From NCBI RefSeq assembly GCF_051014445.1, contig NW_027488366.1, positions 19,238,001 through 19,302,000 of the forward strand: DNA of 64,000 nt, given 5' to 3'. Position 1 is the stretch's first letter. The number at the start of each line of letters is the position of its first letter. Both the position numbers and the translations under genes were made by a program. Under the pieces are notes generated by a model. The model saw only the letters and a list, made by a program, of their open reading frames with translations, did not search any database and was not told the DNA's origin. Shown in pieces: positions 50,590 through 62,069 of the stretch. Origin of the DNA: Colletes latitarsis (Eukaryota; Arthropoda; Insecta; Hymenoptera; Colletidae).

Positions 50590-53500
50590 AACCCAGGATC
50601 TGTTCAACGAGTATGTGAAGTGTGCGAAAGTATGAGCCTGATGAGGGCAAATCCCAGACCTATCCCAGACCTAACTGGCGTTGTCCTCTAAGATATTGAT
50701 GGAAACCAGGTTTAATTGACTGTTTCAGTGTTGTACTTCATTACTACGTGATGCAATCCAGAAAAAGCCCAGGATCTAACCATCAAGTATGAGAAATATG
50801 CGAAAGAATGAGCCTGATGAGAGCAAATCCCAGACCTAACCTAGACCTAACATGAATTATTCTCTAAAATATTGATCGAAACCAGGTTTAATTGACTGTT
50901 TCAGTGGGGTCCCACATTACTACGTGATCCAAACCAGAAGAAACCCAGGATCCGTTCAACAAGTATGTGAAGAATGCGAAAGTATAAGTCTGATGAGGTA
51001 AAATCCCAGACCTATCCCAGACTTATGTTGCGTTATCCTCAAAAATATTGATCGAAACCTGGTTTAATCGACTGTTTCAGTGTGGTACCACATTACTATG
51101 CGATCCAAACCAGAAAATAACCCAGGATCTGTCAAACGAGTATGTGAAGTGTGCGAAAGTATGAGCCTGATGAGAGCAAATCCCAGACCTAACCTAGACC
51201 TAACATGAATTATTCTCTAAAATATTGATCGAAACCAGGTTTAATTGACTGTTTCAGTGTGGTACCACATTACTACGTGATCCAAACCAGAAAAAACCCA
51301 GGATCAGTTCAACAAGTATGTGAAGAATGCGAAAGTATGAGTCTCATGAGTGAAAATCCCAGGGCTAACCTAGACCTAACATGCGTTATCCTCTAAAATA
51401 TTGAGCGAAACCAGGTTTAATGGACTGTTTCAGTGTGGTACCACACTACTTCGTGATCCAAACCAGAAAGAACCCAGGATCTGTTCAACAAGTATGTGAA
51501 AAACGCGAAAGTGTGTGTCTGATGAGGGCGAATCCCAGACCTATCCCAGACCTAACATGCGTTATCCTCTAAAATATTGATGCAAACCAGGTTTAATGGA
51601 CAGTTTCAGTGTGGTACCACACTACTACGTGATACAAACCAGAAAAAACCCAGGATCTGTTCAACAAGTATGTGAAAAACGCGAAAGTATGAGTCTGATG
51701 AGGTCAAATCCCAGACCTATCCCAGACTTATGTTGCGTTATCCTCAAAAATATTGATCGAAACCTGGTTTAATCGACTGTTTCAGTGTGGTACCACATTA
51801 CTATGCGATCCAAACCAGAAAATAACCCAGGATCTGTCAAACGAGTATGTGAAGTGTGCGAAAGTATGAGCCTGATGAGAGCAAATTCCAGACCTAACCT
51901 AGACCTAACATGAATTATTCTCTAAGATATTGATCGAAACCAGGTTTAATTGACTGTTTCAGTGTGGTACCACATTACTACGTGATCCAAACCAGAAAAA
52001 GCCCAGGATCAGTTCAACAAGTATGTGAAAAACGCGAAAGTGTGTGTCTGATGAGGGCGAATCCCAGACCTATGCCAGACCTAACTTGCGTTATCCTCTA
52101 AAATATTGATGGAAACCAGGTTTAATCGACTGTTTCAGCGTGGTACCACATTACTATGTGATACAATCCAGAAATAGCCCAGGATCTAGCCATGAAGTAT
52201 GAGAAGAATGCGAAAGTATGAGCCTGATGAGTGAAAATACCAGGCCTAACCTAGACCTAACATGCGTTATCCTCAAAAATATTGATCGAAACCTGGTTTA
52301 ATCGACTGTTTCAGTATGGTACCACATTACTATGTGATCCAAACCAGAAAATAACCCAGGATCTGTTCAACGAGTATGTGAAGTGTGCGAAAGTATGAGC
52401 CTGATGAGGGCAAATCCCAGACCTATCCCAGACCTAACTGGCGTTGTCCTCTAAGATATTGATGGAAACCAGGTTTAATTGACTGTTTCAGTGTTGTACT
52501 TCATTACTACGTGATGCAATCCAGAAAAAGCCCAGGATCTAACCATCAAGTATGAGAAATATGCGAAAGAATGAGCCTGATGAGAGCAAATCCCAGACCT
52601 AACCTAGACCTAACATGAATTATTCTCTAAAATATTGATCGAAACCAGGTTTAATTGACTGTTTCAGTGGGGTCCCACATTACTACGTGATCCAAACCAG
52701 AAGAAACCCAGGATCCGTTCAACAAGTATGTGAAGAATGCGAAAGTATAAGTCTGATGAGGTAAAATCCCAGACCTATCCCAGACTTATGTTGCGTTATC
52801 CTCAAAAATATTGATCGAAACCTGGTTTAATCGACTGTTTCAGTGTGGTACCACATTACTATGCGATCCAAACCAGAAAATAACCCAGGATCTGTCAAAC
52901 GAGTATGTGAAGTGTGCGAAAGTATGAGCCTGATGAGAGCAAATCCCAGACCTAACCTAGACCTAACATGAATTATTCTCTAAAATATTGATCGAAACCA
53001 GGTTTAATTGACTGTTTCAGTGTGGTACCACATTACTACGTGATCCAAACCAGAAAAAACCCAGGATCAGTTCAACAAGTATGTGAAGAATGCGAAAGTA
53101 TGAGTCTCATGAGTGAAAATCCCAGGGCTAACCTAGACCTAACATGCGTTATCCTCTAAAATATTGAGCGAAACCAGGTTTAATGGACTGTTTCAGTGTG
53201 GTACCACACTACTTCGTGATCCAAACCAGAAAGAACCCAGGATCTGTTCAACAAGTATGTGAAAAACGCGAAAGTGTGTGTCTGATGAGGGCGAATCCCA
53301 GACCTATCCCAGACCTAACATGCGTTATCCTCTAAAATATTGATGCAAACCAGGTTTAATGGACAGTTTCAGTGTGGTACCACACTACTACGTGATACAA
53401 ACCAGAAAAAACCCAGGATCTGTTCAACAAGTATGTGAAAAACGCGAAAGTATGAGTCTGATGAGGTCAAATCCCAGACCTATCCCAGACTTATGTTGCG

Positions 53501-56500
53501 TTATCCTCAAAAATATTGATCGAAACCTGGTTTAATCGACTGTTTCAGTGTGGTACCACATTACTATGCGATCCAAACCAGAAAATAACCCAGGATCTGT
53601 CAAACGAGTATGTGAAGTGTGCGAAAGTATGAGCCTGATGAGAGCAAATTCCAGACCTAACCTAGACCTAACATGAATTATTCTCTAAGATATTGATCGA
53701 AACCAGGTTTAATTGACTGTTTCAGTGTGGTACCACATTACTACGTGATCCAAACCAGAAAAAGCCCAGGATCAGTTCAACAAGTATGTGAAAAACGCGA
53801 AAGTGTGTGTCTGATGAGGGCGAATCCCAGACCTATGCCAGACCTAACTTGCGTTATCCTCTAAAATATTGATGGAAACCAGGTTTAATCGACTGTTTCA
53901 GCGTGGTACCACATTACTATGTGATACAATCCAGAAATAGCCCAGGATCTAGCCATGAAGTATGAGAAGAATGCGAAAGTATGAGCCTGATGAGTGAAAA
54001 TACCAGGCCTAACCTAGACCTAACATGCGTTATCCTCAAAAATATTGATCGAAACCTGGTTTAATCGGCTGTTTCAGTATGGTACCACATTACTATGTGA
54101 TCCAAACCAGAAAATAACCCAGGATCTGTTCAACGAGTATGTGAAAAACGCGAAAGTATGAGCCTGATGTGGGCAAATCCCAGACCTATCACAGACCTAA
54201 CTTGCGTTGTCCTCTAAGATATTGATGGAAACCAGGTTTAATTGACTGTTTCAGTGTTGTACTTCATTACTACGTGATGCAATCCTGAAAAAGCCCAGGA
54301 TCTAGCCATCAAGTATGAGAAATATGCGAAAGAATGAGCCTGATGAGAGCAAATCCCAGACCTAACCTAGACCTAACATGAATTATTCTCTAAAATATTG
54401 ATCGAAACCAGGTTTAATTGACTGTTTCAGTGTGGTACCACATTACTACGTGATCCAAACCAGAAAAAGCCCAGGATCAGTTCAACAAGTATGTGAGAAA
54501 CGCGAAAGTATGAGTCTGATGAGCGCGAATCCCAGGCCTATGCCAGACCTAACTTGCGTTATCCTCTAAAATATTGATCGAAACCAGGTTTAATTGACTG
54601 TTTCAGCGTGGTACCACATTACTACGTGATACAATCCAGAAACAGCCCAGGATCTAGCTTTGAAGTATGAGAAATATGCGAAAGTATGAGCCTGATGAGG
54701 GCAAATCCTTGACCTAACCCAGACCTAACATGCGTTATCCTCTAAAATATTTATCAAGATCAGGTTTAATTGAATGTTTCAGTGTGGTACCACATTACTA
54801 CGTGATACAAACCAGAAAAAACCCAGGATCTGTTCAACGTGTATGTGAAGTGTGCGAAAGTATGAGTCTGATGAGGGCAAATCCCAGACCTATCCCAGAC
54901 CTAACATGCGTTATCCTCTAAAATATTGATCCAAACCAGGTTTAATGGACTGTTTCAGTGTGGTACCACACTACTACGTGATCCAAACCTGAAAAAACCC
55001 AGGATCTGTTCAACAAGTATGTGAAAAACGCGAAAGTATGAGCCTGATGAGGGCAAGTCCAAGACCTAACCCAGACCTAAGATGCGTTATCCTCTAACAT
55101 ATTTATCCAAACCAGGTTTAATGGACAGTTTCAGTGTGGTACCACACTACTACGTGATACAAACCAGAAAAAACCCAGGATCTGTTCAACAAGTATGTGA
55201 AAAACGCGAAAGTATGAGTCTGATGAGGTCAAATCCCAGACCTATCCCAGACTTATGTTGCGTTATCCTCAAAAATATTGATCGAAACCTGGTTTAATCG
55301 ACTGTTTCAGTGTGGTACCACATTACTATGCGATCCAAACCAGAAAATAACCCAGGATCTGTCAAACGAGTATGTGAAGTGTGCGAAAGTATGAGCCTGA
55401 TGAGAGCAAATTCCAGACCTAACCTAGACCTAACATGAATTATTCTCTAAGATATTGATCGAAACCAGGTTTAATTGACTGTTTCAGTGTGGTACCACAT
55501 TACTACGTGATCCAAACCAGAAAAAGCCCAGGATCAGTTCAACAAGTATGTGAAAAACGCGAAAGTGTGTGTCTGATGAGGGCGAATCCCAGACCTATGC
55601 CAGACCTAACTTGCGTTATCCTCTAAAATATTGATGGAAACCAGGTTTAATCGACTGTTTCAGCGTGGTACCACATTACTATGTGATACAATCCAGAAAT
55701 AGCCCAGGATCTAGCCATGAAGTATGAGAAGAATGCGAAAGTATGAGCCTGATGAGTGAAAATACCAGGCCTAACCTAGACCTAACATGCGTTATCCTCA
55801 AAAATATTGATCGAAACCTGGTTTAATCGACTGTTTCAGTATGGTACCACATTACTATGTGATCCAAACCAGAAAATAACCCAGGATCTGTTCAACGAGT
55901 ATGTGAAAAACGCGAAAGTATGAGCCTGATGTGGGCAAATCCCAGACCTATCACAGACCTAACTTGCGTTGTCCTCTAAGATATTGATGGAAACCAGGTT
56001 TAATTGACTGTTTCAGTGTTGTACTTCATTACTACGTGATGCAATCCTGAAAAAGCCCAGGATCTAGCCATCAAGTATGAGAAATATGCGAAAGAATGAG
56101 CCTGATGAGAGCAAATCCCAGACCTAACCTAGACCTAACATGAATTATTCTCTAAAATATTGATCGAAACCAGGTTTAATTGACTGTTTCAGTGTGGTAC
56201 CACATTACTACGTGATCCAAACCAGAAAAAGCCCAGGATCAGTTCAACAAGTATGTGAGAAACGCGAAAGTATGAGTCTGATGAGCGCGAATCCCAGGCC
56301 TATGCCAGACCTAACTTGCGTTATCCTCTAAAATATTGATCGAAACCAGGTTTAATTGACTGTTTCAGCGTGGTACCACATTACTACGTGATACAATCCA
56401 GAAACAGCCCAGGATCTAGCTTTAAAGTATGAGAAATATGCGAAAGTATGAGCCTGATGAGGGCAAATCCTTGACCTAACCCAGACCTAACATGCGTTAT

Positions 56501-56835
56501 CCTCTAAAATATTTATCAAGATCAGGTTTAATTGAATGTTTCAGTGTGGTACCACATTACTACGTGATACAAACCAGAAAAAACCCAGGATCTGTTCAAC
56601 GTGTATGTGAAGTGTGCGAAAGTATGAGTCTGATGAGGGCAAATCCCAGACCTATCCCAGACCTAACATGCGTTATCCTCTAAAATATTGATCCAAACCA
56701 GGTTTAATGGACTGTTTCAGTGTGGTACCACACTACTACGTGATCCAAACCTGAAAAAACCCAGGATCTGTTCAACAAGTATGTGAAAAACGCGAAAGTA
56801 TGAGCCTGATGAGGGCAAGTCCAAGACCTATCCCA
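50590..56835 (+). repeat. 10-mer higher-order repeat (~1763 bp), three consecutive copies
   Basis: About 50590-52352 is repeated at 52353-54115 (offset 1763), and 53345-55073 is repeated at 55107-56835 (offset 1762). Shared marks are CTAACTGGCGTTGTCC, GAAAGTGTGTGTCTGATG, TTTAATGGACAGTTTC and GAGAAGAATGCG. The first pair and second pair share different spans, so the three copies arose in two steps with different breakpoints. Confidence 0.75.
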
Positions 56836-58945
56836 GACCTAACTTGCGTTGTCCTCTAAGATATTGATGGAAACCAGGTTTAATTAACTGTTTCAGTGTT
56901 GTACTTCATTACTACGTGATGCAATCCAGAAAAAGCCCAGGATCTAGCCATGAAGTATGAGAAATATGCGAAAGTATGAGCCTGATGAGGGCAAATCCTA
57001 GACCTAACCCAGACCTAAAATGCGTTATCCTCTAAAATATTTATCAAGACCAGGTTTAATTGAATGTTTCAGTGTGGTACCATATTACTACGTGATGCAA
57101 TCCAGAAAAAGCCCAGGATCTAGCCATCAAGTTTGAGAAATATGCGAAAGAATGAGCCTGATGAGGGCAAATCCTAGACCTAACCCAGTCCTAACATGCG
57201 TTATCCTCTAAAATATTGATCGCAAGCAGGTTTAATGGACTGTCTCAGTGTGGTACCACACTACTACGTGATCCAAACCAGAAAAAACCCAGGATCTGTT
57301 CAACAAGTATGTGAGAAACGCGAAAGTATGAGTCTGATGAGGTCAAATCCCAGACCTATCCCAGACTTATGTTGCGTTATCCTCAAAAATATTGATCGAA
57401 ACCTGGTTTAATCGACTGTTTCAGTGTGGTACCACATTACTATGCGATCCAAACCAGAAAATAACCCAGGATCTGTCAAACGAATTTGTGAAGTGTGCGA
57501 AAGTATGAGCCTGATGAGAGCAAATCCCAGACTTAACCTAGACCTAACATGAATTATTCTCTAAAATATTGATCGAAACCAGGTTTAATTGACTGTTTCA
57601 GTGTGGTACCACATTACTACGTGATCCAAACCAGAAAAAGCCCAGGATCAGTTCAACAAGTATGTGAAAAACGCGAAAGTATGAGTCTGATGAGGGCGAA
57701 TCCCAGACCTATGCCAGACCTAACTTGCGTTATCCTCTAAAATATTGATCGAAACCAGGTTTAATTGACTGTTTCAGCGTGGTACCACATTACTACGTGA
57801 TACAATCCAGAAACAGCCCAGGATCTAGCCATGAAGTATGAGAAATATGCGAAAGTATGAGCCTGATGAGGGCAAATCCTTGACCTAACCCAGACCTAAC
57901 ATGCGTTATCCTCTAAAATATTTATCAAGATCAGGTTTAATTGAATGTTTCAGTGTGGTACCACATTACTACGTGAACCAAACCAGAAAAAACCAAGGAT
58001 CCGTTCAACAAGTATGTGAAGAATGCGAAAGTATGAGTCTGATGAGTGAAAATCCCAGGGCTAACCTAGACCTAACATGCGTTATCTTCTAAAATATTGA
58101 TCGAAACCTGGTTTAATCGACTGTTTCAGTGTGGTACCACTTTACTACGTGATCTAAAGCAGAAAAAACCCAGGATCTGTTCAACGAGTATGTGAAGTGT
58201 GCGAAAGTATGAGCCTGATGAGGGCAAATCCAAGACCTATCCCAGACCTAACTTGCGTTGTCCTCTAAGATATTGATGGAAACCAGGTTTAATTGACTGT
58301 TTCAGTGTTGTACTTCATTACTACGTGATGCAATCCAGAAAAAGCCCAGGATCTAGCCATCAAGTATGAGAAATATGCGAAAGAATGAGAATGATGAGAG
58401 CAAATCCCAGACCTAACCTAGACCTAACATGAATTATTCTCTAAAATATTGATCGAAACCAGGTTTAATTGACTGTTTCAGTGTGGTCCCACATTACTAC
58501 GTGATCCAAACCAGAAGAAACCCAGGATCCGTTCAACAAGTATGTGAAGAATGCGAAAGTATGAGTCTGATGAGTGAAAATCCCAGGCCTAACCTAGACC
58601 TAACATGCGTTTTCCTCAAAAATATTGATCGAAACCTGGTTTAATCGACTGTTTCAGTGAGGCACCACATTACTATGCGATCCAAACCAGAAAATAACCC
58701 AGGATCTGTCAAACGAGTATGTGAAGTGTGCGAAAGTATGAGCCTGATGAGAGCAAATCCCAGACCTAACCTAGACCTAACATGAATTATTCTCTAAAAT
58801 ATTGATCGAAACCAGGTTTAATTGACTGTTTCAGTGTGGTACCACATTACTACGTGATCCAAACCAGAAAAAACCCAGGATCAGATCAACAAGTATGTGA
58901 AGAATGCCAAAGTATGAGTCTGATGAGTGAAAATCCCAGGGCTAA
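56103..58945 (+). repeat. 2.84-kb duplicated segment (copy 2)
   Basis: This is the partner of 47645-50487. Its left part also belongs to the third 10-mer copy, so the order of events was duplication of the long segment and 10-mer amplification acting on overlapping ground. The match stops at about 58945, where GCTAATCTAGACCAAAC replaces GCTAACCTAGACCTAAC. Confidence 0.75.
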
Positions 58946-61900
58946 TCTAGACCAAACATGCGTTATCCTCTAAAATATTGATCGAAACCAGGTTTCATTG
59001 ACTGTTTCAGTGTGGTACTACATTACTACGTGATGCAATCCAGAAAAAGCCCAGGATCTAGCCATCAAGTATGAGAAATATGCGAAAGAATGAGCCTGAT
59101 GAGAGCAAATCCCAGACCTAACCTAGACCTAACATGCGTTATCCTCTAAAATATTGAGCGAATCCAGATTTAATGGACTGTTTCAGTGTGGTACCACACT
59201 ACTTCGTGATCCAAACCAGAAAGAACCCAGGATCTGTTCAACAAATATGTGAAAAACGCGAAACTGTGAGCCTGATGAGGGCAAATCTTAGACCTAACCC
59301 AGACCTAAGATTCGTTATCCTCTAAAATATTTATCCAAACCAGGTTTAATTGACTGTTTCACTGAGGTCCCACATTACTACGTGATCCCAACCAGAAAAG
59401 CCCAGAATCCGTTCAACAAGTATGTGAAGAATGCGAAAGTATGAGTCTGATAAATGAAAATCCCAGGCCTAACCTAGACCTAACATGAGTTATACTCTAA
59501 AATATTGATCGAAACCTGGTTTAATCGACTGTTACAGTGTGGTACCACATTACTATGTGATCCAAACCAGAAAATAACCCAGGATCTGTTCAACGAGTAT
59601 GTGTAGTGTGCGAAAGTATGAGTCTGATGAGATCAAATCCCTGACCTATCCCAGACCTAACTTGCGCTATCCTCTAAAATATTGATCGAAACCAGGTTTA
59701 ATCGACTGTTTCAGTGTGGTACCACATTACTACGTGATCCAAACCAGAAAAAACCCAGGATCAGTTCAACATGTATGTGAAGAGTGCGAAAGTATGAGTC
59801 TGATGAGTGAAAATCCCAGGGCTAACCTAGACCTAACATGCGTTATCCGCTAAAATATTGATGCAAACCAGGTTTAATGGACAGTTTCAGTGTGGTACCA
59901 CACTACTACGTGATACAAACCAGAAAAAACCCAGGATCTGTTCCACAAGTATGTGAAAAACGCGAAAGTATGAGCCTGATGAGGGCAAATCCCAGACCTA
60001 TCCCAGACCTAACTTGCGTTTTCCTCTAAGATATTGATGGAAACCAGGTTTAATTGACTGTTTCAGTGTTGTACTTCATTACTACGTGATGCAATCCAGA
60101 AAAAGCCCAGGATCTAGCCATCAAGTATGAGAAATATGCGAAAGAATGAGCCCGATGAGAGGAAATCCCAGACCTAACCTAGACCTAACATGAATTATTC
60201 TCTAAAATATTGATCGAAACCAGGTTTAATTGACTGTTTCAGTGTGGTCCCACATTACTACGTGATCCAAACCAGAAAAAACCCAGGATCCGTTCAACAA
60301 GTATGTGAAGAATGCAAAAGTATGAGCCTGATGAGTGAAAATCCCAGGCCTAACCCAGACCTAACTTGCGTTGTCCTCTAAGATATTGATGGAAACCAGG
60401 TTTAATTGACTGTTTCAGTGTTGTACTTCATTACTACGTGATGCAATCCAGAAAAAGCCCAGGTGAGATGAAGTGTGCGAAAGTATGAGTCTGATAAGGG
60501 CAAATCCCAGACCTATCCCAGACCTAACATGCGTTATCCTCTAAAATATTCATCAAGACCAGGTTTAATGGACTGTTTCAGTGTGGTACCACACTACTAC
60601 GTGATCCAAACCTGAAAAAACCCAGGATCTGTTCAACAAGTATGTGTAAAACGCGAAAGTATGAGCCTGATGAGGGCAAGTCCAAGACCTATCCCAGACC
60701 TAACTTGCGTTGTCCTCTAAGATATTGATGGAAACCAGGTTTAATTGACTGTTTCAGTGTTGTACTTCATTACTACGTGATGCAATCCAGAAAAAGCCCA
60801 GGATCTAGCCATGAAGTATGAGAAATATGCGAAAGTATGAGCCTGATGAGGGCAAATCCTAGACCTAACCCAGACCTAAAATGCGTTATCCTCTAAACTA
60901 TTTATCAAGACCAGGTTTAATTGAATGTTTCAGTGTGGTACCACATTACTACGTGATGCAATCCAGAAAAAGCCCAGGATCTAGCCATCAAGTTTGAGAA
61001 GTATGCGAAAGAATGAGCCTGATGAGGGCAAATCCTAGACCTAACCCGGTCCTAACATGCGTTATCCTCTAAAATATTGATCGCAAGCAGGTTTAATGGA
61101 CTGTTTCAGTGTGGTACCGCACTACTACGTGATCCAAACCAGAAGAAACCCAGGATCTGTTCAACAAGTATGTGAAAAACGCGAAAGTATGAGTCTGATG
61201 AGGTAAAATCCCAGACCTATCCCAGACTTATGTTGCGTTATCCTCAAAAATATTGATCGAAACCTGGTTTAATCGACTGTTTCAGTGTGGTACCACATTA
61301 CTATGCGATCCAAACCAGAAAATAACCCAGGATCTGTCAAACGAGTATGTGAAGTGTGCGAAAGTATGAGCCTGATGAGAGCAAATCCCAGACATAACCT
61401 AGACCTAACATGAATTATTCTCTAAAATATTGATCAAAACCAGGTTTAATTGACTGTTTCAGTGTGGTACCACATTACTACGTGATCCAATCCAGAAATA
61501 GCCCAGCATCCAGCCATGAAGTATGAGAAATATGCGAAAGTATGAGCCTGATGAGGGCAAATCCTAGACCTAACCCAGACCTAACTTGCGTTGTCCTCTG
61601 AGATATTGATGGAAACCAGGTTTAATTGACTGTTTCAGTGTGGTACCACATTACTACGTGATCCAAACCAGAAAAAGCCCAGGATCAGTTCAACAAGTAT
61701 GTGAAAAACGCGAAAGTATGAGTCTGATGAGGGCGAATCCCAGACCTATGCCAGACCTAACTTGCGTTATCCTCTAAAATATTGATCGAAACCAGGTTTA
61801 ATTGACTGTTTCAGCGTGGTACCACATTACTACGTGATACAATCCAGAAACAGCCCAGGATCTAGCCATGAAGTATGAGAAATATGCGAAAGTATGAGCC

Positions 61901-62069
61901 TGATGAGGGCAAATCCTAGACCTAACCCAGACCTAACATGCGTCATCCTCTAAAATATTTATCAAGATCAGGTTTAATTGAATGTTTCAGTGTGGTACCA
62001 CATTACTACGTGAACCAAACCAGAAAAAACCCAGGATCCGTTCAACATGTATGTGAAGAATGCGAAAGT
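58946..62069 (+). repeat. Diverged satellite stretch without a recent duplicate
   Basis: Monomers here are of A/C type but carry many private changes: AATCCAGATTTAATGG near 59162, GATAAATGAAAATCCC near 59448, CTGTTACAGTGTGG near 59529, and a deletion at about 60464. Parts after 60580 resemble 48240-49130. No nearly identical partner was found for 58946-60480, which separates two segments that are otherwise continuous at 50.4-50.5 kb. Confidence 0.55.
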
